A stretch of DNA of 39,721 nucleotides from Clostridiales bacterium (lineage in GTDB: Bacteria; Bacillota; Clostridia; Lachnospirales; Lachnospiraceae): the NCBI GenBank assembly GCA_022778745.1, contig JALFSR010000108.1:1-39721 (forward strand). Reading direction: 5' to 3'. A model generated the notes under the pieces. That model was given only the letters and a program-made list of their open reading frames with translations. It searched no databases and was not told the origin of the DNA. Positions within the stretch are counted from its first letter, which is position 1. Each line of letters opens with the position of its first letter. This document shows positions 20,636-29,022 of the stretch, piece by piece. Position numbers and translations under genes: made by a program.

Positions 20636-21253
20636 ATGATAAAGATAAAATTTAACGAGATAGAAACGCCTATAAATGTCTCGTTTTCTATGCAGGATAA
20701 TATCATTACATTGACCGGCAATGTCCCAAAGAATACCAGTGGATTTGTTGCTTACACGGTAAATGACATTGTCCTTGGTGACTACAGCGAATACACAACA
20801 ATATACAGAGTATTGCCGGATGCAGTGCAATTTTCTAACGATGGCAGTGTTTGGGTACCGCCTAAGAAGGATGTACTGATTACTGTAGGTTGGAATGACG
20901 GAGATGACGTTAAGGGAATCAGACCCGCAGAAATTGCTATAGATATCTTACTTAATGGAGAAAAGGACAAGTCTATTAAGTTGAATAGTTCGATGGGATG
21001 GCAGTATGAATTAACGAATGTGCTTGAGAGTGACGAGTATACAATTAATGTTGAGGATATTACTGATTATAGCTATTCAATAAATGGAACAAGCGTTGTT
21101 TATACAACTGAGTATCCGCAACCAGAGGTACTTACAGTTGATGATGTTGCTATTGCTGTTGCAGAGCTGACAGATGTAGTTGTTCAGAATAGCACAGATA
21201 TCGTTGATACTCAGACTGCACTAGCAGAGGTCTATGAAATGATTACACAGTAG
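20636..21253 (+). CDS. Virion protein with CnaB-like domain (205 aa)
   Basis: Residues 1-70 are strand-rich. Residues about 84-157 (RPAEIAIDILLNGEKD ... SSMGWQYELTNV ... YTINVED) closely follow the pattern of the Cna protein B-type fold, RPxxIxVxLLxNG ... WxYxFxNL. Residues 165-205 form a short coiled coil (IAVAELTDVVVQNSTDIVDTQ). It likely decorates the fibre or baseplate, or acts as an accessory adhesin. AAAGGAG upstream. Whether the CnaB unit forms an isopeptide bond is not visible. Confidence 0.7.
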   Translation: MIKIKFNEIETPINVSFSMQDNIITLTGNVPKNTSGFVAYTVNDIVLGDYSEYTTIYRVLPDAVQFSNDGSVWVPPKKDVLITVGWNDGDDVKGIRPAEIAIDILLNGEKDKSIKLNSSMGWQYELTNVLESDEYTINVEDITDYSYSINGTSVVYTTEYPQPEVLTVDDVAIAVAELTDVVVQNSTDIVDTQTALAEVYEMITQ

Positions 21254-21262
21254 GAGGAAATT

Positions 21263-21406
21263 ATGGTAAAAGTATATGTATCACTTTGTGAAAAAGGCGT
21301 AAGAAATTTTAATACAGTTCCCAAGTCTTTGCAGGAACAGGTTAGAACTCAGATCGAAGCTGACGGATACAAGATAAATGAGGACGGAACAGTTGTTGTA
21401 GCTTAA
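21263..21406 (+). CDS. Small conserved protein, CD1375-like (47 aa)
   Basis: MVKVYVSLCEKGVRNFNTVP, then KSLQEQVRTQIEADGY and INEDGTVVVA. I recognise the pattern V-K-x-Y-x-x-L-C/V-x-x-G-x-x ... V-P-x-x-L from tail-to-lysis gaps of Clostridia phages (CD1375-like). GGAGGAAATT ribosome site. Function unknown. It is followed at once by a terminator. Confidence 0.7.
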   Translation: MVKVYVSLCEKGVRNFNTVPKSLQEQVRTQIEADGYKINEDGTVVVA

Positions 21407-21430
21407 GGGCACATTTGGTGTCCTTTTCTT
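21405..21430 (+). terminator. Intrinsic terminator before the lysis cassette
   Basis: AAGGGCAC and GTGTCCTT pair with one G-U around ATTTG, followed by TTTTCTT. It overlaps the stop codon of the 47-aa gene and precedes the lysis genes. Confidence 0.75.
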
Positions 21431-21441
21431 AGGGAGATAAT

Positions 21442-21729
21442 ATGATAACAGTAGATAGCATATTAGTAGCTATGGCAGCGGTTGTTTCCGTAGTTGCTTT
21501 TTTTGGTGCATGTAGAAAAATCGAGAAGTCGATTAACGAAAAGCATGATAATCAGCAAAAGTGGGACGGGTACGAGCAAAGCATAAAACAGATAAAAGAA
21601 GAGCAATATATTATAACTGAGTGTATGGTGGGTGTCCTTGACGGATTACATCAATTAAATTGTAACGGAAAGGTTACAGAGAGTCGGGAAAAGCTTGATA
21701 ATTATTTGAACAAGAGGGCGCACATATGA
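21442..21729 (+). CDS. Lysis-cassette membrane/coiled-coil protein (95 aa)
   Basis: Residues 5-24 (DSILVAMAAVVSVVAFFGAC) form one membrane segment; the rest is charged coiled coil (KKIEKSINEKHDNQQK type) with a conserved-looking GVLDGLHQLNCNGKV. Proteins of this shape sit just before holins in Lachnospiraceae prophages. Possible pinholin-accessory or haemolysin XhlA-like role; this is inference. Confidence 0.65.
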   Translation: MITVDSILVAMAAVVSVVAFFGACRKIEKSINEKHDNQQKWDGYEQSIKQIKEEQYIITECMVGVLDGLHQLNCNGKVTESREKLDNYLNKRAHI

Positions 21730-21818
21730 TTATTCTAATTCTCATAATTACAACCATCGTTTTATCAGCAGTAATTGCAATAACAAAAGTTGGCATATGG
21801 CAAAGCAAAAACGAATAA
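21726..21818 (+). CDS. Membrane microprotein (30 aa)
   Basis: MIILILIITTIVLSAVIAIT followed by KVGIWQSKNE: one complete membrane helix with a short charged tail. Its start overlaps the previous stop and its end overlaps the next start, so it is nested in the lysis cassette. I regard it as a likely holin-modulating peptide; that role is inferred. Confidence 0.6.
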   Translation: MIILILIITTIVLSAVIAITKVGIWQSKNE

Positions 21819-22039
21819 ATAAACTGCGGAATGCAATCAAAAGAGCACCGCTTTCATACTATATTGTATTTAGTTTTAGCATATTAATACTTTATACAAT
21901 TGTTGAGCAGGTATTAGCAGTCTTTGGATTTGAACCAAATGACACGCTAACAACCTGCTTTTTTAGTACGTTTGGTGGCGAGGTATTATGTGCTTCGCTT
22001 ATTAAAATATTCAAACTGAAAGGAGCAGAGGATGAATGA
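21797..22039 (+). CDS. Two-helix membrane protein, holin candidate (80 aa)
   Basis: A basic N-terminus (AKQKRINKLRNAIKRAP) precedes a membrane helix (YYIVFSFSILILYTIVEQVLAVFGF) and a second, weaker one (CFFSTFGGEVLCASLIKIF). Size and layout fit a holin or antiholin. It overlaps its neighbours by 22 and 8 bases. Confidence 0.6.
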   Translation: MAKQKRINKLRNAIKRAPLSYYIVFSFSILILYTIVEQVLAVFGFEPNDTLTTCFFSTFGGEVLCASLIKIFKLKGAEDE

Positions 22040-22346
22040 AATATTGTTTGAAGTAACCAAGGCAGTTGTTGTTATCTGCGCTATGCTTTTAACTGCATAC
22101 ATTATTCCGTTTCTCAAGGCTAAAGTAAAGGAAAGTAAGTATGCTGATTTGGCTAGTTGGGTATGTGAAGCGGTTAAATGGGCAGAGCAGACTTTCAAAG
22201 GTAGCGGTATGGGAGCTGAAAAGAAGCGTCAGGTACTTGGATTTTTAACAAAGTATGCCAACGACAAAGGAATATCAATTACTCAGGAGCAGTTGGATGT
22301 TCTTATCGAAAGTGCCGTAAACGCCATGAATAAGGGGAAAAAATGA
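22032..22346 (+). CDS. LLH-family holin (104 aa)
   Basis: One N-terminal membrane helix (EVTKAVVVICAMLLTAYIIPFL) followed by the family-like helix YADLASWVCEAVKWAEQTFKG and a C-terminal ITQEQLDVLIESAVNAMN. This matches LLH holins, which follow the pattern V-x-A-A-E-Q-x-F/x-G-x-G-K-K. It should permeabilise the membrane for endolysin release. AAAGGAG upstream; the end overlaps the endolysin start. Confidence 0.75.
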   Translation: MNEILFEVTKAVVVICAMLLTAYIIPFLKAKVKESKYADLASWVCEAVKWAEQTFKGSGMGAEKKRQVLGFLTKYANDKGISITQEQLDVLIESAVNAMNKGKK

Positions 22347-23071
22347 CGAGAAAAGAGTTTATTAATCAGATAGCACCATTAGCACAAAAGGCATATAAGA
22401 CATTGGGGAAAGTACATCCTTCGGTCTGTATTGCTATGGCGTGTGTTGAATGTGCCAATGGTAATGCGGGGAGCGTAAAACATAACTCGCTTCTCGGGCA
22501 AAAGGTTGGAACCGGAAAAACTGCAACAAAGTATTGGAGCGGAAAGTTTTTTACAAGCAAAACAAAGGAAGAGTATACAGTTGGAGTTCATACGACTATA
22601 AAAGCGGCATTCCGCGCATATGATAGTTTTGAGCAATGTATATTCAACTATTATGAGTTGCTTAATACTAACCTCTACAAAAAGGTAAGTGCTGATGCTA
22701 ATTACGAGACGCAAATGCAACAGATTAAAGATTGCGGTTACATGACATCTTCTACAGAGGTTAATTCCGTTATTTCAATAATCAAAAAAAACAACCTCAC
22801 AAAGTATGATTTCAACAACCAGAGCAAAGCTGATTCATCTGTCCCTAATAAGGATATTCCAATAGATGATTATCCAATAACCAAGATAGGAGACAGAAAT
22901 CTATGGGTGGTACTTTTGCAACAGGGGCTTAATCGATACGGATATAAGCTCAATATTGACGGTATTTTTGGCATTAATACTTTTAATTGTGTGGTGGCGT
23001 TCCAGGGAAGCAAAAACCTCAAGAAAGACGGAATTGTTGGCAAAAAAACTTGGAATGCTTTATGTAGCTAA
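22343..23071 (+). CDS. Endolysin: glucosaminidase with C-terminal peptidoglycan-binding domain
   Basis: 242 aa. Residues 8-150 match GH73-type N-acetylglucosaminidases: HPSVCIAMACVECANG with probable catalytic E36, the pair SLLGQK, and FRAYDSFEQCI. Residues about 165-242 fit PG_binding_1 (NLWVVLLQQGLNRYGYKL ... DGIFGINTFNCVVAFQ ... DGIVGKKTWNAL). No signal peptide, so it relies on the holin. It should cut the glycan chain of the host wall. Confidence 0.85.
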   Translation: MTRKEFINQIAPLAQKAYKTLGKVHPSVCIAMACVECANGNAGSVKHNSLLGQKVGTGKTATKYWSGKFFTSKTKEEYTVGVHTTIKAAFRAYDSFEQCIFNYYELLNTNLYKKVSADANYETQMQQIKDCGYMTSSTEVNSVISIIKKNNLTKYDFNNQSKADSSVPNKDIPIDDYPITKIGDRNLWVVLLQQGLNRYGYKLNIDGIFGINTFNCVVAFQGSKNLKKDGIVGKKTWNALCS

Positions 23072-23086
23072 TGAAAGGAGCTAAAT

Positions 23087-24136
23087 ATGGCAGATAATGC
23101 TTTTGTAAAGAACTTATATCAGAATATTAAAACTAATAATGCTAATGCCGGTTATTCCGGTCCGGGATCGTCTGGTGTTGCAGAGACAATACTATCACAT
23201 GTTGTAAATTCAAAGCCTGCTAATAATAGTTCGCTTGGTGGTGGAAATATGTCAAGCGGCGGCGGTGGTGGTAGTTCATCAAGCGGCAGTTCATCAAGCA
23301 ACATAAGTTCATCAGGCGGTGGATTCGATTATGCAGGATATCTTAATCAGCTTATGGCTGAGAAGAGAGCTGCTGCCCAAAATGCATATAACAATGCCGT
23401 TAATCGTATTAATGATGCATACAATAGAGCCTCAAGCAATTATGCAAATATCTATAATAGCGGAGTAAATACATTAAAGGGTTCATATAATAATTCGCAG
23501 AATAAGATTAATGAGCAGGCAAGCGATTCTATGCAGGAAGCATACGTTAACAAAATGCTTTCACAGAAAAATCTGAGTCAGCAGTTGGCGGCAATGGGTA
23601 TGAGTGGCGGTGCTTCTGAGAGCGCGGCAGCAGGACTTATTAATAATTATGGAAATGCAAGAAATGGTATTCAGAAGACATGGAATAGCAATCTTGCTGA
23701 CCTTGAGAATACCTTCCAGAATAATCTTAACAATCTTTACTCTGCATATCAGTCACAGATGGCGGCACTTGATAATCAGAGAGCTAGTGCGTTAAGCAGT
23801 GCAGAACAGAATCTTGCAGGACTTATTACAGATTCTTATGGCGGTCTTGCAAATGCACTTCTTTCAAATCCGTCAATCCTTAAGAATATGCTTGAGTCAT
23901 CTGTTACAAGCCAGGCAAACTATGTTGCGCCTGAAGCTACGGTCGCAACAAATACTTATAACCCTGTAAACACACAGCAGGTTAATGATATGGGCGGAAA
24001 TCTCACAAATTATCAGGCAGTACTTAAGGCTCAGTTAGACCAGCTAAATGATAGTGCAAAACAGCAGAAGTTACTTTCAATGGGATATACACCACAGCAG
24101 ACAGTAGATTTGCTTAATAGCTATTACGCATCATAA
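23087..24136 (+). CDS. Virion ejection / internal protein, small (349 aa)
   Basis: Gly/Ser-rich residues 45-80 are followed by a long Ala/Asn-rich coiled coil (AYNNAVNRINDAYNRASSNY and onward) and Met/Ala-rich segments (QLAAMGMSGGASESAAAGL). AAAGGAG precedes the ATG. The pattern resembles internal ejection proteins of short-tailed phages, and the giant gene follows directly. Probably extruded with DNA through the host wall; inferred. Confidence 0.6.
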   Translation: MADNAFVKNLYQNIKTNNANAGYSGPGSSGVAETILSHVVNSKPANNSSLGGGNMSSGGGGGSSSSGSSSSNISSSGGGFDYAGYLNQLMAEKRAAAQNAYNNAVNRINDAYNRASSNYANIYNSGVNTLKGSYNNSQNKINEQASDSMQEAYVNKMLSQKNLSQQLAAMGMSGGASESAAAGLINNYGNARNGIQKTWNSNLADLENTFQNNLNNLYSAYQSQMAALDNQRASALSSAEQNLAGLITDSYGGLANALLSNPSILKNMLESSVTSQANYVAPEATVATNTYNPVNTQQVNDMGGNLTNYQAVLKAQLDQLNDSAKQQKLLSMGYTPQQTVDLLNSYYAS

Positions 24137-24147
24137 GGAGATAATAT

Positions 24148-27100
24148 ATGCCTAAATTCACTCTTAAACAGGTTGAAGAAACACAGAGGCAAATGGATAA
24201 GGCGGAGGCGGTAAAAAAAGCCGCCTCTTCAACTTCTACACCGAAGTATAGAGAGTTGCCTGCGCTCAAAAAAAATAATAACGCGAAGTCGGTTGATTTA
24301 AGTACAGCTAATACTCAAGTCGTTCCAAAAGGAACACAGGTTATATCGCCGTCCGCAATGCGCAATAACTCCACTCTAAGCTCGGCTAGAAGCGACCTTA
24401 CAGCAATAACCGATAGCAATGCAAATAAAGTACTTAATCGAAGCGACAACATAGCAAGACAGAAAAGACAGGCTTCTCTTACAAAAACGGGCAAGTTTGC
24501 TTCCGAACACCCCGTATTATCAACCGCATATAACACTATCACAGCTCCGATTAGCGCAATAGGAAGTGCAGTTGAAAATATGGTTGGAGCAATAGACGGT
24601 AATAATTCAAATAGATTTGCTATTCAGAGAGCGAATATCAAAGAGGGAACAAAATCAAATATTAACTCTAATGCCGGAAACATGGTTTATGATATCGGCA
24701 CAAATGTTGCTGAAATGTTAGGCAGCTCGGCTGTTGGTGGTGCCTTATTGTCTGGAATTACAGCAGGCGGTAATACATCGGGTGAGTTATATAATCTTTC
24801 AAAGGAAAATGGAGCTAATGATAGACAAGCTTCTACCTATGGTTTAGCCGGCGGAACTGTTGGCGGATTATTGCAGGCAAAAGGAATAGATGTAATTAAC
24901 AATAAGCTAGGTTCTTCCGCAATTAAGGGATTAGGCGATGTTGTAAAGAATGTTGGCGCAGGTGCGCTCACAGAAGGGCTAGAAGAAGGCTTAGAATCGG
25001 GTTCTCAGGAGTTGCTTGATAGTTTAATCAACAAAGATAGTTCGCAACGAAATAAGGACTATTCTGAGGCATTATCGAACGGATTATCAGAGGAAGAAGC
25101 ACGCAACTACGCCAATAAAAACTCCGTAAGTAGAATATTATCGTCTGTAGCAACAGGCGCAGCAATGGGCGGTGCTTTTGCCGGCGGTTCTATGGCACTC
25201 AAGCCGATCAGTAAATATGTATCGTCAAAGCTCAATATCCCTGAAACTAATGCAGACAATGTTATCAGCGATGCGATTAGCAATTCTGATGATATACCAA
25301 AAAATCAGATTACCAATCAGATAGATTCAGAGACATTGCCAAAGTCACAGAGTAATACTGCAAATTTGGATAAAGAGTTGGATAATATGTCTTCAGTAAC
25401 AAATATTAATTCAAACAAACAAACTATTGAAGCACCAACCAATCGTGCAGATGATGGCATTATTGATTCAAATAGTAATTACAATAAGACTGATAATATT
25501 AATGACAAAGATATTGCCGATAGTATACAGACAAATAATAATATCACAAATGATATTCAGACCAATGAAACATCTGTCATTGATGGTACTGTCGGTACTG
25601 AAAAAGTTGGCATGCCTATTGTAAACGAAAATCCTACTAATGATATGGCAGAGTCGAGGACGATTACTAATACAGCCAAGAGGAGCGGTATTTATAGAGG
25701 CATTTCACAGCAGACGTTAGATGCCTTTAATAAACACTATGTTGAGCACGAGATTGATACTCTTGACGCTGCGTCCAAGGCACTGGATACAGCAGAAAAA
25801 CGCAACGAATTTGTAAAAGCTGTAATAAATGATAAAGAAGATATTAGCAGTAATGTTGGGGTTGATAAGATAATGCTTAGTGCGCACGATCTGTCAGCGC
25901 GGTATGATGATGCAATCGCAAATGGCGATATCAATTCCGCAACAAGGTTAAATACCCAAAGGGTACTGTTAATAAAAAAATTAGACTCTTCAGTAAGTAA
26001 TGCCGGTCGAGTACTGCAGTCTACAGCTAAATGGACGAGACACACCGCACAGGGCGTTGAAAGTAGTGCATATAACATCCTTAATTCAAAAGCTAAGACA
26101 TGGGAAAAAACTCATATAAGAGATTCAAAGAGAATACAGGACCTTAGCAATAGGCTTGATAAAAGGTTTGCCACAGCATTATCAGAAATGGGCAAAGATG
26201 TGCCTGAAGCAACTGCAACAACAGATGTTTATAAGCCTACAATTGACGAACTTAAAAATATCATTAATGAAGAGTTGGCAAAAGAGTCATCCTCAATAAG
26301 AAATCAGTTTAACGATAGCGATATTGATTTCATTGCTAATCTGATGAATGAGGGAGCTACAACAAGAGACTTAACTGACTTCTTGAATATTAAAATGGCA
26401 ACAGGAACATTCGGCGTGAAGCCAGATACCATGAAAGCTGTTAATGACATCTTCGAAAGCATACAGGGACTTGATGAAAACTCAAAGGAATATGTTGATG
26501 CTGAGGCAGATGCGCTCAGGCTTGTTGCGAACGACCTTGGAAAGTCATCATTATTTGATAAATTTGAAGCTTGGAGATACCTTGCTATGCTTGGCAACCC
26601 CAAAACTATGATTCGAAATTACTTAGGTAATAATATATTCGGATTTATAACGGGGACATCAAATAATTTAGCTGCTTTGCTTGAGAGCGGTGTCGATAAA
26701 GTCAGCGGTGGACGTATTCAGCGCACTAAATCAGTCCTGAATCCTATTAGTGATTCAAAACTGATTGACGCAAGTAGAAATGATGCAGATACAAAAATGT
26801 ATCGTCAGCTTAATGGCACTAAGTATAGTGATAATCTTAAGCAAGGACTTAGCAGAAATAAAGATGCATTTGATAGTAAGATTTTAAGAAAAGCAAGCGA
26901 CCTTGTTGATAAAGGTATATCTGATTATACTGCAGTAAGGAGAAAGTATTCTACTTCACTTGCGGGTTGGTTAAAAGCAAATGGATATGACGCAAGCATA
27001 TTCGAAAGTGAAAATCCGTCAGATATTGAAGTGCTTAACAAGGCAAGAGAATATGCCAAAGCGCAGGCAGAGTATTCGACATTTCATGAGGATAATGCAA

Positions 27101-28716
27101 TTGCTAGGATTTTAACAGAGACTAGCACAAAGCTGAAAAACGAAGGAACTGCCGGAGCTACAGCAGGACATATGTTGATTGAAGGACTAATACCATTCAA
27201 GAAAACGCCTGCTAACGTATTAAGAAGTGGTGTTGATTATTCACCTTTAGGGGCTGTTTCAAGTATTGCAAAGACAGGAAAACTAATGACTGGAAAAGCA
27301 ACGGCTTCAGATGTCATTGAAAGTTGGAGCAAAACACTTACAGGAACCGGACTAGCTTATCTTGGATATTATCTGTTTGATAAGGGTATCGTACATATTA
27401 ATGACGGTGATACTGCCAAGATGGATGCGCAGGAAGGAAACCAGACTTACGCTATTAACATGAACGGCAAGTCATATAGCATTGATTGGGCGGCACCTGG
27501 TGTAATGCCGTTATTACTAGGCGCACAGCTTGCAAAGGTTGTGGAAGAGAGCGGCGGGGACATAAGACAAGTATTTAATAAAGAGAATGGTCTCGGAACA
27601 ATACTTGACTCAACCGGTAATCTTATAAGTCCTATCATTGAGACATCAATGTTATCTGGTATTGCGGACACTATGCAGTCTGTATCAAGCGCGTTTAATA
27701 GTGGTGAGAACGTGGCGTCGGCAGCAGTCACAGGATTAGCAAACATGGCGGCAAGTTATGCTACACAGGCTATACCTACAGTAGGCGGACAGATTGCAAG
27801 AGTAGTTGACCCGACGAGAAGGTCAACATATACCGATGCGACTGGATTAGATGCTATTTACAAAAGACAACTTAACAAAGTTGAAAACAAGATTCCGTTC
27901 TTGAGTGCCCAAAACGAGCCATATATTGATATGAAGGGACAGACACAGAATAATAGTCCGTTCGATAGTACTCTTGCAAATGCGGCTTATCAATTCTTTT
28001 CGCCGGCATATATTGGTAATCTTCAGACAGATGAAGGCTATCAGGCCACCAGAGATGTATATAATTCTGAGAATACTAACGGTCAGAAAATAGCGGATAA
28101 GGGAGCCTTGCCCAAGTTAGAAACTAACGTTAAAATCGGTGGAGAGAAATTAGATCCGCAGACATATACTGAATATCAGAAAGTGGCAGGAAGCACTGAT
28201 ACAAAGATTAGGAATGAATTGGCAAAGAATGAAGTGTTTAATAGCCTTTCAAATGAACAGAAAAATGAAGTCCTTAAGAGTGTATCAACTATCGCTTCAG
28301 ATAGCGGAAAGAGTGCTGTCAGTGAAGAGTTTACATCAACTAACAAGCCTTATAACATATACAACTCGGGTGGTACCGATGCCCTAATGAATTACTTTAC
28401 AGAGCAATTTGCAAAAGATGATGCCGAACAGCATTTAGCAGAATTAGGAATTAATAATGCTAAGCAGTCCGTTATTGAATATGCAACTGAAGGACATACC
28501 GATGCTGAAATTAAGGTATATAACGAAATAAAACAGTACACCCAAATGAAACAATGGGTACCAGTACTTCTAAAGAGCAATCTTACTACAGAGCAAAAGT
28601 ATGACATATTGCTTGAGCAGAATAATGGCAAAATACCTAAGAAGTACAAACAGAACGGAACAAGCAAGAGCGACATCTTGAAATCCTATAATGATATAGT
28701 AGTTCTTGGCAAATAA
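24148..28716 (+). CDS. Giant internal virion / DNA-ejection protein (1,522 aa)
   Basis: The largest gene in the phage. Gly-rich hydrophobic stretches lie near residues 190-260 and 325-355 (GLAGGTVGGLLQAKG; SVATGAAMGGAFAGG), with GALTEGLEEGLESGSQELLD between them, a phrase usual in large phage ejection proteins. The middle is long helix and the end is charged helix (EIKQYTQMKQWVPVLL). There is no clear lytic transglycosylase or other catalytic motif. Together with the 349-aa protein it probably forms the trans-envelope channel. Confidence 0.65.
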   Translation: MPKFTLKQVEETQRQMDKAEAVKKAASSTSTPKYRELPALKKNNNAKSVDLSTANTQVVPKGTQVISPSAMRNNSTLSSARSDLTAITDSNANKVLNRSDNIARQKRQASLTKTGKFASEHPVLSTAYNTITAPISAIGSAVENMVGAIDGNNSNRFAIQRANIKEGTKSNINSNAGNMVYDIGTNVAEMLGSSAVGGALLSGITAGGNTSGELYNLSKENGANDRQASTYGLAGGTVGGLLQAKGIDVINNKLGSSAIKGLGDVVKNVGAGALTEGLEEGLESGSQELLDSLINKDSSQRNKDYSEALSNGLSEEEARNYANKNSVSRILSSVATGAAMGGAFAGGSMALKPISKYVSSKLNIPETNADNVISDAISNSDDIPKNQITNQIDSETLPKSQSNTANLDKELDNMSSVTNINSNKQTIEAPTNRADDGIIDSNSNYNKTDNINDKDIADSIQTNNNITNDIQTNETSVIDGTVGTEKVGMPIVNENPTNDMAESRTITNTAKRSGIYRGISQQTLDAFNKHYVEHEIDTLDAASKALDTAEKRNEFVKAVINDKEDISSNVGVDKIMLSAHDLSARYDDAIANGDINSATRLNTQRVLLIKKLDSSVSNAGRVLQSTAKWTRHTAQGVESSAYNILNSKAKTWEKTHIRDSKRIQDLSNRLDKRFATALSEMGKDVPEATATTDVYKPTIDELKNIINEELAKESSSIRNQFNDSDIDFIANLMNEGATTRDLTDFLNIKMATGTFGVKPDTMKAVNDIFESIQGLDENSKEYVDAEADALRLVANDLGKSSLFDKFEAWRYLAMLGNPKTMIRNYLGNNIFGFITGTSNNLAALLESGVDKVSGGRIQRTKSVLNPISDSKLIDASRNDADTKMYRQLNGTKYSDNLKQGLSRNKDAFDSKILRKASDLVDKGISDYTAVRRKYSTSLAGWLKANGYDASIFESENPSDIEVLNKAREYAKAQAEYSTFHEDNAIARILTETSTKLKNEGTAGATAGHMLIEGLIPFKKTPANVLRSGVDYSPLGAVSSIAKTGKLMTGKATASDVIESWSKTLTGTGLAYLGYYLFDKGIVHINDGDTAKMDAQEGNQTYAINMNGKSYSIDWAAPGVMPLLLGAQLAKVVEESGGDIRQVFNKENGLGTILDSTGNLISPIIETSMLSGIADTMQSVSSAFNSGENVASAAVTGLANMAASYATQAIPTVGGQIARVVDPTRRSTYTDATGLDAIYKRQLNKVENKIPFLSAQNEPYIDMKGQTQNNSPFDSTLANAAYQFFSPAYIGNLQTDEGYQATRDVYNSENTNGQKIADKGALPKLETNVKIGGEKLDPQTYTEYQKVAGSTDTKIRNELAKNEVFNSLSNEQKNEVLKSVSTIASDSGKSAVSEEFTSTNKPYNIYNSGGTDALMNYFTEQFAKDDAEQHLAELGINNAKQSVIEYATEGHTDAEIKVYNEIKQYTQMKQWVPVLLKSNLTTEQKYDILLEQNNGKIPKKYKQNGTSKSDILKSYNDIVVLGK

Positions 28717-28810
28717 TGTAAAAAAGAGTCTTAGAAGTGCTTTTCAAAAAAAAATTTTTTTGTCAAAAAATTTGTCAAAAATCTGAAAAGCCTTGAAATT
28801 ACTGACTTTA

Positions 28811-28850
28811 TAGGGTGTCCGTAGTGGGTTCAAGTCCCACTGCCGGCACT
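28811..28850 (+). other. attP: attP core: 3' end of a leucine-type tRNA
   Basis: GTGGG-TTCAAGT-CCCAC (28825-28841) is a perfect T-arm and is followed by TGCCGGC plus A, an acceptor strand with discriminator A, without an encoded CCA. GGGTGTCC before it looks like the long variable arm of a class II tRNA, so tRNA-Leu is most likely. No 5' half is present, so this is a phage copy that would rebuild the host tRNA on integration. The exact crossover lies within this stretch. Confidence 0.75.
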
Positions 28851-28855
28851 ACCAG

Positions 28856-28901
28856 AAAAGCCCCAAAATACGCGGTTTTACGCGGTTTTCGGGGCTTTTT
28901 T
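28856..28901. terminator. Strong terminator next to attP
   Basis: Perfect 9-bp stem AAAAGCCCC/GGGGCTTTT (28856-28864 / 28891-28899) with T-run, usable on both strands. The loop holds the tandem CGCGGTTTT repeat. It can end late transcripts from the giant gene and integrase transcripts from the other side, and isolates the prophage from the host tRNA. Confidence 0.8.
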
Positions 28902-29022
28902 CATTTGTCAAAACGAATTTTTGTAAAAATCCTCAAACCCTTGTAAAATGGGGCTTTACAAGATTTTTTGTCAAAACGTTTGTCAAAAAATTTGTCAAAA
29001 AATTTGTCAAAAAACATTTGTT

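Larger units (their letters stand above)
28759..29012. repeat. Seven TTTGTCAAAA repeats flanking attP (integrase arm sites)
   Basis: Copies start at 28759, 28771, 28904, 28967, 28979, 28991 and 29003. Two are left of the tRNA-like core and five are right of it. Spacing inside groups is exactly 12 bp (28759-28771; 28967-28979-28991-29003). This is how arm-type sites of lambda-class integrases are arranged. Binding by the integrase at 29023 is inferred from layout. Confidence 0.75.

Noticed and set aside
24315-28676. Several minus-strand ORFs of 75-113 codons under the giant ejection gene
   Set aside because: They are antisense shadows rich in Ser/Leu/Ala with no ribosome sites and vanish against the strong plus-strand gene.
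28811-28850. A functional phage tRNA gene
   Set aside because: Only the variable arm, T-arm and acceptor 3' strand are present; no anticodon or D-arm upstream. It is an att copy.
28967-29012. Phased TTTGTCAAAA repeats as a mini CRISPR array
   Set aside because: The unit is 10 bp with 2-bp gaps and no spacers; it lies at attP next to int, so arm-type integrase sites explain it.
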